A stretch of 64,000 nt of DNA from Neoceratodus forsteri (GCA_016271365.2 CM057451.1:363899501-363963500); one strand, 5' to 3'. Shown: positions 52,563-62,392, counted from the stretch's first letter. The notes: a model not told the origin generated them from the letters alone. Numbers and translations: made by a program.

Positions 52563-54080
52563 TCATTCCCAAATCCACGTCACCGTCGTCAGAAGCGATA
52601 ATGCTACTGTTGCACCGGTGAGCCAGCTTCCCACTGCCTTCTTAATAATCTTCCCCAAAAAGGGAAGTTGTAAGGCAGGTCTGCAATTTGCAAGACCACT
52701 TGGGTCTATTGATAGTTTCTTAATGAGGGGTCTCGGCATCAGCAACTTCAGGGCAGCAGAGAAACTCCCCTTGTCTGAGGAACACCGCATGATTATTGCA
52801 AAAATTGGTCCAGGAGATCTCAGCAGGTCACCAATAACTTGGTTGGACCAGGGTCCAAGTAATGGAAAATGGGTCACAGATCGATGTCACTCAGAGTATC
52901 TCTTCCACCGTTACTGGCTGAAACTTCGCGGGGACCATGGAAGCTGCTTTCCAGTCATTGGCCCACCATTGCCCATCCCTGACAAGTCACTTTTGGAGAT
53001 TCCCCACCCTGATAGATAACACACTGTCTAGGAAGAATCTATAAAGCTCCTCGCACTTTACCGTGGATAATTCTCCTCCAGACTACAGACAGGATGAAGC
53101 AGTCAGTCCACATTGTGGAAGAGTTCTGCTGGCTGAATGTTAAGTGAGGCAATCATCTATAACAGGAACTGAGTTTTTCAGTGTGATTGCCCTCTGATAT
53201 GCCTTATGAGTCTTCAGAGCCAGCCTGTGATTCACTGAAGTAGACCTCCTTCATGAACACCCCAACCTCTGCCTTTCACCTTCAGCTTGTCAGTATACCA
53301 TGATGAGCTAAGATGGGAGGTCAGCAGGTGGACATGGTTTGGTAAGAGGGGGTCCACGGTAGCCGAGATAGCCAAATTATTGCTCTCCACAGCCACCTTG
53401 GCCCCTAGTAACAAGCTGTTATCATATTCTGGATGTCCAGTACCCTCTTGAGCTTACCTGGCTCAAACTTCTGTAGGGTGACATTGAATCATCTCCACAG
53501 GAGGTGGAGATATCCGGAGAAGGTGGCAGTGAGAATCATCACAACATTGTGTTCTGGCCAACCAACCAGATTCAACCTGACATGGTAGATGTTTAGACCC
53601 AGTAAGAAGACAAGGCCCAAGATGTGGCCAAGTTCATGGGTAGCTGAGGACGCTTCCTGTGGGACACCTGGTGATGACATCAGCTGGAGGAATTGCTGAG
53701 CAAAGTGTGGGTCATGTCCTCCCAGGCACTGAAATCCCCTAGCACCAGCAAGCTAGGGGAGTCCAGTGCCAGAGAAGACAGCAAAATATACAGATTTGTG
53801 AAGGAATTCTGTTACTGTTCTAGGAGGATGGCACGCTAAGAGAATCCTGCACCTCACACCTGCATCCCATTTTGCTGTCACACATTCAGATAGCTCACTC
53901 TCACTAATTGCAAATACCATGACTCTCAACTTGGATCTAAAACAGATGCCACCCCCTCCTCACCCATGCTCCCATCTTGGTTAGTGCACCTTTGTGCCGT
54001 GTTCTGTATCTAAGGCCCTAATGGGGAATACTAGGCTCTACTGTATTACCCCCCCCCCCGTCTGCAGGATTACCCTCCCA
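52563..54080 (-). mobile_element. L2 LINE fragment: endonuclease end to RT start
   Basis: On the minus strand, 53760-53700 reads 'LLVLGDFSAWEDMTHT' (the GDFN block of L2 endonuclease). 53680-53489 reads 'SATHELGHILGLVF' and 'YHVRLNLVGWPEHNVV'. 52877-52563 reads 'SAALKLLMPRPLIKKLSIDP' and 'LANCRPALQLPFLGKIIKK', close to the L2 RT finger wording (DP..LANYRPVSNLPFL). Heavy decay and many stops show great age. The RT palm and 3' end are missing. Confidence 0.82.
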
Positions 54081-54109
54081 CACAGGCCATAGAGACCACT
54101 GCAGTCGTT

Positions 54110-54340
54110 AGCAATTGGGCAGAGGACGTGCTACAAGATATTTTTATTAACATTTAAAGCCCTGAATGGGTTGCTGCCTGCTTATATCCACGAGTTTCTG
54201 AACACCTGCTGCCCTGGGGGGAGTCCCACATTCCTTGGGCCAGGGGCTTCTGCTTGTGCCAGTGTCCCAGTTAAAACCTGCGGGGGAACTGGTTAGTGCG
54301 GTGGCAGCACTCGACCTTTGGAACACACATAGAAACATAG
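54110..54340 (+). pseudogene. L2-like LINE C-terminal fragment
   Basis: Plus-strand readings across one indel give 'LLTFKALNGLLPAYIHEFL' (54145-54200). The tail then reads 'VSAVAALDLWNTH', a decayed form of the usual 'aaPrLWNsLP' ending. It has the opposite orientation to the neighbouring L2 fragment, so it is a separate insertion. CATAGAAACATAG at 54342-54354 resembles a reversed CR1 tail, but no CR1 body adjoins it. Confidence 0.62.
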
Positions 54341-54354
54341 ACTACTTACTTGTA

Positions 54355-55039
54355 AAGATCTGCCAGATTAATTCCTCACTCAGTTTAAGTCTGGAGCATG
54401 GCATCTCTTATTAGTCAAACCTTCCCTGGCAGTCTGGGGCACAGTATATTCTGTTTCTTATTCCTCTCTGTTGAAACTCTACCCGTGGTATTTATTGGTG
54501 TTTGACTCTGGTACATATTTAACCAATAAGGCATGCCAAGTTGTACGTTATTATAACAGCATGCCTCGGGAAGTGAGGCATAAGGCAACCCAGACTGTGT
54601 TACACACCAGAGAAGTGCTGTTATCCCACAGTTACGCACACCCTGGAGTGCCTTATTGTGATTATAAAATGGCTCTAATGATTTTTATTTTAAAAAATTA
54701 GTAATCAGGATCAGAATATCAAGTATTTCTGACATCTGCCAGAATAACCTATGGGCATGTGATTATATCTGACCAATCATGTCTTGGTTTCTCTTGCTCA
54801 TTTTATGATATTTAGTGTTAATGGTTTGTTTTGTGTTCTGCATTCTGTCCTGTGCTCTGAGCCATGGAAAGCCTTTTTATAAGATAACACCCACCTAATT
54901 CTTATGCTCCACAGTATTACCTTCGCCAGTTTGTGTGATTACACTTTCCACCTGACACAGACTCCGATAGTGGAACCACTCGGATTGCTTCACTATTCTC
55001 CTCTCTCTCTAAATTTCACATTTTCACCCTGTTTTACAG
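54355..55039 (+). other. Intron sequence upstream of the ZNF706 exon, with branch/polypyrimidine region
   Basis: No repeat family recognised in 54355-55000. The last 50 bases before the exon are pyrimidine-rich (CTCTCTCTCTAAATTTCACA, then CCTGTTTTACAG), and TTCAC/CTAAA-type candidates could serve as the branch site. The acceptor AG is at 55038-55039. Confidence 0.7.
55028..55039 (+). promoter_or_regulatory. ZNF706: Splice acceptor of the ZNF706 last coding exon
   Basis: CCTGTTTTACAG ends in AG directly before ACA CAA ATG (Thr-Gln-Met), the residues that start this segment of the zinc finger. A pyrimidine tract precedes it at 54995-55035. Confidence 0.85.
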
Positions 55040-55135
55040 ACACAAATGCCTGATCCTAAGACCTTCAAGCAGCATTTTGAGAGCAAGCATCCTAAGTCCC
55101 CAATGCCTCCAGAGCTGGTAGACGTACAGGCATAA
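55040..55135 (+). CDS. ZNF706: ZNF706, last coding exon part (31 residues and stop)
   Basis: In phase 0 after a consensus acceptor, the exon reads 'TQMPDPKTFKQHFESKHPK' and then 'SPMPPELVDVQA' and TAA. From memory, the vertebrate ZNF706 C-terminus is the same except for conservative changes (human has TPLPPELADVQA). ZNF706 is a small protein of about 76 residues with an N-terminal SERF/4F5-like basic part and one C2H2 finger. This exon supplies the two His ligands (H-x4-H in 'QHFESKH'); the Cys pair is on the previous exon, which is not in the window. A processed pseudogene is unlikely: intron flanks, no poly-A, no frame damage. Confidence 0.93.
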   Translation, partial: TQMPDPKTFKQHFESKHPKSPMPPELVDVQA

Positions 55136-55166
55136 AAATGACTCTTCTCCCGGTCTTGGATTTTGG
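55136..55166 (+). other. ZNF706: Start of the ZNF706 3' UTR with a candidate splice donor
   Basis: The 3' UTR begins at 55136. GG|GTAAGA at 55165-55172 fits a donor, which would end the exon at 55166, 31 bases past the stop. No AATAAA is seen between 55136 and 55425, which agrees with a further 3' UTR exon downstream. The alternative is a long 3' UTR that runs into the repeats. Bases 55167-55375 hold no recognised element. Confidence 0.5.
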
Positions 55167-55375
55167 GTAAGAACCATATATTTAATTTTGAAAGTAGCAA
55201 TGTGACCTACAAACCCTGCCCTCGGTAATGTGATAGAGTAAAGCTGAGTAGCTGTGTAATTTTCAGGGGGGTCAACTCACACAGGCTTTTCCTTCAAAGT
55301 GTGGACGTCGGTGCCCAGCATGATTTGTAGCAAAGCTGCAGTAGTATAGTTCAACAGAAATGAAGCAGCACGGTT

Positions 55376-55424
55376 GAAGCAGAGGCAGTGCAGCCTAGTG
55401 GCTAGAGCAAAGGCCTGGGAAAGT
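55376..55424 (+). mobile_element. tRNA-derived SINE, left half (A box)
   Basis: The tRNA-like head TGCAGCCTAGTGGCTAGAGC followed by AAAGGCCTGGGA has the RNA polymerase III A-box form. The rest of the SINE, with its B box, lies at 62011, on the far side of DIRS-A2. So the DIRS inserted into the SINE. Confidence 0.75.
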
Positions 55425-55640
55425 ACAGTTACGTAAGATCTTACCGTAACAGTAGATCTTCGAGGGAGGCTCTTAACTTGTAAGGCTGCACCTCCTGGCA
55501 TCAGGACCACATGGAAACTTTAGCTAGCAGTGTCTGGTGGGGGACTGCCCACTCAACGTCACGTGACGGACTTCAGTGTGACACTATATGGTGGGCGGTC
55601 TCCATATCCGCCCTCCAGTTCTCCCACCAGAGACCGCCAA
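55425..55640 (-). repeat. DIRS-A2 right terminal repeat with extension
   Basis: The outer extension ACAGTTACGTAAGATCTTAC then CGTAACAGTAGATCTTCG has no match at the element's other end but is matched at the right end of DIRS-A1. The inner part (GGAGGCTCTTAACTTGTAAG to GGTGGGCGGTC) is the inverse of 61845-62005. Confidence 0.87.
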
Positions 55641-55744
55641 GAGGCATGACAGGAGAATGGGAAAGAGGCTCCTGGAGCCAAGAAAGGCTCAAGGAAAATG
55701 AGCTACAGACTAAAGGGGGAAGGAGGGAGGGAAAAAGGTTACCT

Positions 55745-55850
55745 ACTTCAAGAGCCTTTGTCGAAGATCTACTGTTACGATAAGTTCTTGCATAACTGTA
55801 CTGTCTTACTTTGAGAGGGCTCTTGCAGTAGGTAATAACTTGTAGGACTG
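55745..55850 (-). repeat. DIRS-A2 internal complementary region
   Basis: CGAAGATCTACTGTTACGAT, then AAGTTCTTGCATAACTGT (55760-55800) is the inverse of the right terminus with its extension. It is joined through a few bases to CTTACTTTGAGAGGGCTCTT and GCAGTAGGTAATAACTTGTA (55806-55845), the inverse of the left terminus. This is the same circle-junction design as in DIRS-A1. Confidence 0.86.
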
Positions 55851-55949
55851 AGTCCCAAGCAGTAAGAGCCCAAGGGACTGGAAGAAATCTACTGAAAGAC
55901 AAAAGCTTCAGGATAGGAGTCCATGGAGGACAGCCAGTTCGAAACCAGC

Positions 55950-57284
55950 CCTGCGCCTAGAGGCAATGTCCAAACTGTAGTGTTTAATGAAAATGTGAAC
56001 AGAACTCCCAAGTGGTGGCAACGCAAATTTCTGTGGCTGACCCATTTATGAAACGGGCTGTAGAGGCAGCCATGCCCCTGGTGGAATGTGTTTTAACCTG
56101 CTCCGGAAGGATTTTGCCATATTTCTGGTAGCAAAAACCAATGCAGTGGGCCAACCATTTGGAAAGGCATTGCTTGGAAACTGCTGCAACTTCTAGCTTA
56201 GGTGCAAAAGAAACAAAAGTTTGGTCTGTTTTCTGGACAGCTTTTGTCCTATTAAGTGTAGTAACATAAAATTCTGTGAACGTCTAACGTTTGCAGAATT
56301 GCCTCCCCCTAATTAACATGCTCAGAGTAATAGGCCAGCAGTTGAAGAGACTGATTCAGAGTGGTCTCTGATACAACTTTTGGGAGAACTTTAGAATTAG
56401 TGCACAGAACCACCTAGTCTCTGTGAAAAATCAAATAAGGCACCTTACACATCCAGGCCTGAAGCTCGGAAATCCTTTGAGCAGAAGTAACAGCGACTAA
56501 AAAGAGTGCTTTCCAGGACAAAAAACACACGTCACATGTACTTGCCGGTTCAAAAGGAGGCAAAGTAAATTTCTCCAAAACAAAGCTGAGGTCCCACGGT
56601 GTAGCAGGGTTATGCATTGGTGGGGGGGTTCAAATACAGAATTCCTTTTAAGAAGGTTTTAGAAACCTCCAATTGAGTCAGAGTTTTGCTCTCCACTAAA
56701 ATGTGGTAGGCGGAGATGTCTGCCAGATGCACCTTTAGAGAGGAATAACTCAGGCTCAGGTCACATGGATGGAGGAGATATTCTGTGACCTGAGGAATTG
56801 GACATGAAAAAGGTTCCCAACCCTTTGAGGTAGCCCAGATGGAGAAGCGCTTCCATTTAATTTTGTATGTCACCTTGGTAGAAGGCTTTCTGACGTCTAC
56901 CAAGACCTGAGCTACCCTAATACCACAGCCCCCACTTGCATACTGTGTGACCCTGAGCAAGTCACTTAACTTCCTTGTGCTCCCAGGTTGCACCTGTAAA
57001 CAAGCTTCCAGCTTAATGTGTCTCTGGTTAAAAAAAAATAAAATAAAAAATTCCAAATCTGGAAACAACTATGTCTTGAGGAGCCACGCGTAAGGGGACT
57101 TCAGACCTGGATGGACCAGCGTGCCCCCTTCCTGGGTCAGAAGATCATGACAAAGCGTCAGAAGAACCAGAGGCTCCACTGCCAGCTGCTGAAGAAGTAG
57201 AAACCATATTTGTCGAGGCCAAAAAGGAGCGATCGGGATCATTTGAGCCCCTTCCGCTTGAAGCTTGATCAGCACACGCTGCAA
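55950..57284 (-). pseudogene. DIRS-A2 tyrosine recombinase
   Basis: 57284-57069 reads 'MIPIAPFWPRQIWFLLLQQL'. After a SINE insertion, 57068-56610 has 'RKPSTKVTYKIKWKRFSIWA' and 'LTQLEVSKTFLKGIL'. 56617-56414 has 'VTSAQRISELQAWMCK' with the catalytic Arg. The C-terminus is in other frames at 56080-55940: 'HSTRGMAAS' (H-x-x-R intact) and 'KHYSLDIASRRRAG' with the Tyr. All four classic catalytic residues can be found, but in different frames. Confidence 0.87.
56917..57053 (+). mobile_element. MIR-like SINE fragment in the DIRS-A2 recombinase
   Basis: Contains ATACTGTGTGACCCTGAGCA, then AGTCACTTAACTTCCTTGTG and CACCTGTAAA, the core wording of MIR/CORE-type SINEs. An A-rich tail with AAATAAAAT units follows at 57029-57050. 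The tRNA-like head is missing. DIRS coding sequence continues on both sides. Confidence 0.78.
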
Positions 57285-57299
57285 AACTGGGAAGGGAAG

Positions 57300-58088
57300 G
57301 AAAGCATACAGAAACCTCCCTGTTCAACAAAGCGACAGCGTGTCCCGCTAGAAAACGTCATGCGCTGGATCGAGTGAGCAAAACTTTGGAAGTTTTGCGT
57401 TGGCTAGGGCTGTGAATAGATCCACATCTGTACAACCCCACAGGTCGAAGATGTAATTTACTACCTCCTGCTTTAGCTCCCACTTGTGCGCTCTTACCCT
57501 GGTGCACAGCTTAGACTGTCTGCGAGGATGTTCTGCACGCCTGGAACGTGGACTGCTAGGATGTGAATCCTGTGCAGGACAGCCCAATTCCAGAGCCACA
57601 TCGCTTCCCTGCATAGAGGATATGAGTGGGTGCCCCCCCTACTGATTGAGGTACCGCACTACGCACATGTTGTCTGCTTGGATCAACAGTGTACCCTGGT
57701 GAAGCGGGTGTTGAAAAACCTGTAGAGCGTTCAAAACTGCTCTCATTTCAAGCACATTTATGTGCAAGTGTAGTTTCAATGGGGACCACAAGTCCTGGGT
57801 CCTGTGATTCCTTAAGTGGGCAACCCATCCCGTCCCCGGTGCATTCGTGGTCAGGGTTTGGGAGCGAGGAGGGGCCTGAAAAGGGACTCCTCTGTTAAGA
57901 TTGCTGGAGTTCTGCCACCAGAGCAGATCTCTCTGCATCGGGTCGGAGACCATGACACTGCAGTCCAGGTCGTCTGTCCTCTGGTCCCATTGAGATCTGA
58001 GAGTGCACTGCGAAATACGCATGTGGAGTCTGGCCAAGGGAATCATGGGAATGGCCGTTGCCACGAGGCCAAGAAGACTAAGAATCAC
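57300..58088 (-). pseudogene. DIRS-A2 RNase H
   Basis: The frame 58088-57639 has 'LTTNAPGTGWVAHLRNHRTQ', 'LHINVLEMRAVLNALQVF' and 'LLIQADNMCVVRYLNQ'. First acidic residue: TTDA is TTNA here. Third: the TDN block is ADN, where the Asp remains. The frame 57614-57348 continues 'ALELGCPAQDSHPSSPRSRR' and 'DVDLFTALANAKLPKFCSLD', the part interrupted by the LINE in DIRS-A1. The first catalytic Asp is lost. Confidence 0.84.
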
Positions 58089-58144
58089 CCTGGCCGAGTT
58101 CTGTCTGTTGGAGGCTACCAGCTGAGCCTGCTTCTGCAGAGCCT

Positions 58145-59100
58145 TTACCCTGCCCGGGGGAGGAAGGCCATACCCTGGACCATGTCCAATACCTCCTCAA
58201 TAAATTGCAGGTGCTGGGAAGGAGCAAGCTGTGATTTGGGGTGGTTGGCAGTGATACCTAGTCGCTCGAAAAGGTGCAGGGTAGCTGACAGAGTAACCTC
58301 CAACCCCTCCCTCGACAGGGCTGCAAGTAGCCAATCATCGAGGTAGGGGAAGATGTAATGCCCCTGCCTCCTCAAGGTCCCCACCACAACTGTGAGACAC
58401 TTGGTAAAGACATGCAGTGCTGAAGATAGGCCAAAGGAGAGGGCTTCGAACTGGTAATGTTCCCCTTGAAAAAAGAACCTGAGATGTAATGCCCCTGCCT
58501 CCTCAAGGTCCCCACCAAAACTGTGAGACACTTGGTAAAGACATGCAGTGCTGAAAATAGGCCAAAGGAGAGGGTTTCAAACTGGTAATGCTCCCCTTGA
58601 AAAAAGAACCTGTGGAACCTGCGGTGGGGTCAAAAAACTGGAATATGCAGGTATGCATCCTGCATGTCCAGGGTGCAAAGCCACTGTCCCCTGGAAAGAA
58701 AAGGCAGCAGGCCTTGGAGCATCAGCATCCAAAACCACTTGTATTCGATGAATATGTTTAGGGTGCTGAGGTCCAGTATTGAGCGCAGATCCCTCATCTT
58801 TTTTGGAACCAGAAAGAAGTGGGAGTAGTATCCCTTCCCAATCGGGTCTGCAGGCACTGGCTGTATTGCTTCTGTTTGAAGAAGAGCCATGATTTCTTCT
58901 CTTAGCTAGGGAATATGCACCCTTGGATAGTGGGAAAACCCCCAGAGGTCTGCTTGGAGGGGGGGGGTTCGCGAAACTCGAGAGTGTGACCAAACCTGTC
59001 AGCTGAATGACTCTGGCATCTATTGTGATAGATTCACAGTCTTCCAGGTGCCTTGAGAACCTTCTGCCCACCAATTTCTCTGGAAAACAAGGAGGAGGGA
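58145..59100 (-). pseudogene. DIRS-A2 reverse transcriptase with internal duplication
   Basis: 58890-58630 reads 'ALLQTEAIQPVPADPIGKGY', 'SHFFLVPKKMRDLRSILDLS' and 'WLCTLDMQDAYLHIPVF'. The next part occurs twice because of a 131-base tandem duplication (58352-58482 and 58483-58613), covering 'FGLSSALHVFTKCLTVVV'. The active site 'FPYLDDWLLAAL' is at about 58350-58315 and keeps both aspartates. The thumb ends 'LAPSQHLQFIEEVLDM'. Frameshifts near 58145 and 58630. Confidence 0.88.
58352..58613. repeat. 131-base direct tandem duplication
   Basis: The unit from GATGTAATGCCCCTGCCTCC to AAAAAAGAACCTGA is repeated head to tail, 58352-58482 and 58483-58613. The copies differ at about six positions. 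The length is not a multiple of three, so the duplication shifts the RT frame. Confidence 0.93.
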
Positions 59101-59114
59101 GGGCGGGCAGCAAG

Positions 59115-61729
59115 TCAGGAGATGGAGGAATGGTTAGGGAGGGCCATCCGTGTAGCTTTCTGGGTTTTGGCTGGAGGGGTGGTAGCAGTGTTAGGAGCCC
59201 TGCACTTGAAGTGGCGCCTAGGTGCCTGCTGAGGTTTAGCCTGCCGTCTGTTTTGCCGATAAAAAGGATGCTTCGGTTGGGGTTTCGAGCAATACATAGC
59301 ATGCACTGACCTGAGAGCTGTACCCTTATCTTGAAGGCTCGTGATAATGTCTGGGGCATTTCCGATGAACAGGAAAGAGCCTCTGAAGGGGGCATCCTGA
59401 ATGGCAGCCTGGACATCAGGTGCCAGACCAAAAATCCTTAACCATGCGAACATACGTAGGCTCACAGCCGTGGTTGTTCCTCTGGCAGAGGAGTCCACCA
59501 CATCATAGGTGGCCCTAAGAGAGTGACATCCAGCCACCTTAGCAGACCAAAGGGTATCTGCCAAGGCGATTTTAAACTCCGAGTCCAGAAGGGCCTTGAC
59601 AATGGGCTTGAGCTGGCGGAACAAAGGTTTTTGGTACACTAGCATGTGTGCCACATAATTAAGGGCATGAATGGCTAGTGTTGAGTAGAGTTCTCTCCCA
59701 GACTGGTCCAATTCTCTGGACTCAGTGTCTGGAGGGAAGGTACTGAGGTGTGTAGACTTGGCGGACCCATCATGGGCCACAGTGATAACCACAGAGTCAG
59801 CCTTCGAATGTACACTGAGGTGGGTCTTTGGCCTCTGGCGTCCTGTAAACCCGGTCAGCCTTTTTGGCCATAGCCGGAATAGAAGAGGGCATCTGCTAGA
59901 TGGTAGAAGACAGATCCTTGTGAAGTTCCAGCCAAGGAGGGATCAGAACTGGGCTAGTTTCAGGAAAATCTAGGTGCTCAGCTAACCTCTGATGTTTGGG
60001 GTCTTGAGCATTCGATTTCCAGCCTTGCGCCTCCACGATTTGTCTCGGGAGTTCCACAAAGGAGGGATCCTTTGGGGGGGGGGGGTAACTTAGGGGATTC
60101 TCTAGGGACAGGTTTTTCTTGAGGAGGGGTCTGAAATCCCGAACCCTCTGAGGACGACTCGGAATCAGAGTCCAAAGGTTCTCTGTTTGGAGGAGCAGGC
60201 TCCTTTCTAAAGGGGCTGCTTCTGAAGCCTGCGCATGGCCTTTCATCAAGCTTGACGTTGAGGCATGAGATGTGGCCAGTGAAATTGCCCTAGAGGTCTG
60301 ATCTTGTTGCTCTCCCTCCAAAGGGCATGGCTGTCTGCTGTCCAATTCCGAGACTAATTGGGATTTTGTCTCGGACCACTAGGACTATAAAATCTCTCTG
60401 AAGTCCACCTGTGGCTGTGGAAGAGGTGGAGTAGGAGGTGGGGGTGGGTGAAAAACCTGACACCCCAGATGGTAGCCCGATCCCACGTAATGGGTTCCAT
60501 GTGTCGGGAAGCCTGGTGCAGAATAATGATGGTCATAGCCACATGGCTGGAAATGAGGCAGTTGGAACCCCATCGGAGGATACCCAGTGTAATAAGAATA
60601 ACCTGCTGTAAAATGGTCCGGCGTCAGACCTAATGGAGGATAGCCTGATGACGGAAAGCCAGATGGAGGCCCTGACTGAGGGTAGCCTGACAGGAGCCCT
60701 GAAGGCACAAAACCAGACCGAGGCCTCAACAGTAGAAAGCCTGACGGCGGCCCTGATGGGGGGGGGGGGTACCTCAGCAGGGCCTGGAAGGCGGAAGGCC
60801 CATCGAGGCCCCACAGTGGCAATCTGATGGAGGTTCTCCTGATGGAGACCCTGACGGGGGAACCAAAGGGGGCCGGCGGGTGCTGAGGAGGAGCAGGGTC
60901 TGACACCCCTATCAGGGGTACCGGAGCTGATGTTAAGCCCTTGGAAGCTCCTATGTCAGGAACTCCTGACAGAAGGTCTCCATTCGCCGGGTCCCGTGGT
61001 TCTGGGGACAATGGCAGAGGCTCTGACAGAGAAGGAGATGGGGGCTCACTGTGGAGGGAACCCCGGGGCAACCCCTGCCCCCCATCCAGGACAGAGCTGT
61101 CTGGCGGTGCGTTGTCAGGACAACCAGGAAGGTTCGACAGACGCAAAGCAGTCATGCTATCCTCGGAAGGTGCGACTGCCAACTTAGGGACCTGGGTCGC
61201 ACAGGAGTCGGAGACGCCAACCCTCGACTTATCGACCCCGGCCGGGTGCCTGCCAGCTTAGAATCCGTGGTTGTGATGGGCCTAAGGAGGGAGGAGGCCT
61301 CGGACTTATTTGAGGCGCCCGCGGTCACTGTTACCAGTGGCGGCAGGGTGCCAAAGTCTGTTCATTAGGAGGGAGAGCAGACGTGGCCGTGGCGCCGGTC
61401 TTCCTGGAGGAAGAGGGATGCTGCTCACCTGAAGTGCCAGAGGGCATTTTTGGGTGAGATGGGGACCACACTTGGTCGTCGTCCTCCTCCTCCTCCTTTT
61501 CCATCGATGCCATCTTGAGCTTGAGAAGATGGACTTCGAGGGACTGCTGGCGCCTTTTCTGTGTGGCCTGGTTGAACTGGGAGCAAGCCTCACAATCCTC
61601 AACGTTATGGTCCAGGCCCTGGCAGAGAGAATGATGATCCTTATGTAGTAACTGGACGCTGCAAGAATCACACTTGTTTTTATGTGATTCTGCTGAAGAA
61701 GTGGAAGACATACACAAGGATAACATCAA
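59115..61729 (-). pseudogene. DIRS-A2 ORF1 (gag-like)
   Basis: Start near 61729-61711 ('MSSTSSAESHKNKCDSCSVQ'). The C/H block continues as 'HHSLCQGLDHNVEDCEACSQ', then an acidic run. The middle (61182-60385) is an unusually proline-, glycine- and serine-rich frame. The 60345-59896 frame adds 'FPETSPVLIPPWLELHKDLS'. The 59792-59115 frame holds the conserved C-terminal region, 'LYSTLAIHALNYVAHMLVYQ', 'SEFKIALADTLWSAKVAG' and 'VSLRMFAWLRIFGLAPDVQA'. This is the best-preserved DIRS ORF1 in the window. Frame changes occur at about 61310, 60370 and 59850. Confidence 0.82.
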
Positions 61730-61844
61730 ATAAAAGGCTAAGAGAAGAAAATGGATACTCGTCTGAAAATTAGGCGATCATACTGCTGCGACGGGCTTCA
61801 GAAGGTCCGACGGGCACTGGTCGACAGGAAAGAACTGAAGGGCA

Positions 61845-62010
61845 GAAGTGGGGACACCCCACTATATAGTGTCACACTGATGTCTGTCACGTGATGTGGG
61901 GTGGGCGGTCCTCCATCAGACACCGCTAGCTAAAGTTTCCATGTGGTCCTGACACCAGGGGGCGCAGTCCTACAGATTATTACCTACTGCAAGAGCCCTC
62001 TCAAAGTAAG
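61845..62010 (-). repeat. DIRS-A2 left terminal repeat
   Basis: Contains CACTATATAGTGTCACACTG, GCTAGCTAAAGTTTCCATGT and GCAAGAGCCCTCTCAAAGTA, the inverse of blocks at 55440-55600. The final CTTACTTTGAGAG (minus sense) is the element's first bases, as in DIRS-A1. Confidence 0.87.
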
Positions 62011-62130
62011 ATCAAGGAGATCCAAGTGCAAATCCCACCCTAGCTGCTTACCATCTGACTTAGTGCCAAATCACTTAATTTCTCAGTTCTTCAGTCCACC
62101 TAGCTTTATAAATGGGTAAAAGTAGAACTC
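62011..62130 (+). mobile_element. tRNA-derived, MIR-like SINE, right half
   Basis: Begins with a B-box-like stretch (CAAGTGCAAATCCC). MIR/CORE-type wording follows: GACTTAGTGCCAAATCACTT, then AATTTCTCAGTTCTTCAGTC and TAAATGGGTAAAAGTAG. Together with 55376-55424 it forms one SINE. Bases 62131-62214 show nothing clear. Confidence 0.75.
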
Positions 62131-62214
62131 CACTAAAAATGAGCTGTAAGAAGGCGAAAAAAAGTGGAAAGTTTGGCCTTGTGTCCTTGAAGTAAAGAAT
62201 CAGGATTCCATTAG

Positions 62215-62392
62215 TGGCCCCAGCTGTGCTGTGAAGTAACCATTTTCAGCGCTGAGTGTACTAGAGCACTGGGAGGTTGTGACTTGCTTAAGGTCATGCA
62301 GTGTATATATGACTCTAGTGGGCTTTGAACCTGTGGTCTTCTGGTTTCCAGGCAAGTGCTCTAACCACTAGACCACATCGCCTCTATTTATA
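62215..62392 (-). mobile_element. tRNA-derived SINE
   Basis: The minus strand starts GGCGATGTGGTCTAGTGGTT then AGAGCACTTGCCTGG (A box). About 30 bases further comes CACAGGTTCAAAGCCCAC (B box). A MIR-like body follows: GACCTTAAGCAAGTCACAAC. The head looks like a tRNA gene, but the rest departs from a cloverleaf, so it is a SINE and not a tRNA. Confidence 0.84.

Larger units (their letters stand above)
55425..62010 (-). mobile_element. DIRS-A2: DIRS-type element, complete but decayed
   Basis: Minus-strand relative of DIRS-A1. From 5' to 3': left repeat (62010-61845), ORF1 (61729-59115), RT (59000-58145), RNase H (58088-57300), recombinase (57284-55950), complementary region (55850-55745) and right repeat (55640-55425). 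All DIRS modules are present in order. It carries a 131-base tandem duplication in the RT and a SINE in the recombinase. The host target is a SINE. No target duplication is evident, as expected for tyrosine recombinase integration. Confidence 0.92.

Noticed and set aside
53489..53680. A membrane protein (hydrophobic 63-codon frame)
   Set aside because: The reading matches the L2 endonuclease C-terminal block in order and orientation with its neighbours.
55040..55135. ZNF706 processed pseudogene
   Set aside because: The match stops exactly at an AG acceptor with a pyrimidine tract, the frame is intact, and there is no poly-A or target duplication.
60385..61182. Possible host gene for a proline-rich protein (265 codons, minus)
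   Set aside because: It lies within DIRS-A2 between two conserved ORF1 regions and in the same orientation, so it is the variable middle of ORF1.
62340..62392. A tRNA gene
   Set aside because: A and B boxes are present, but the acceptor stem does not close and a MIR-like body follows, so it is a SINE.
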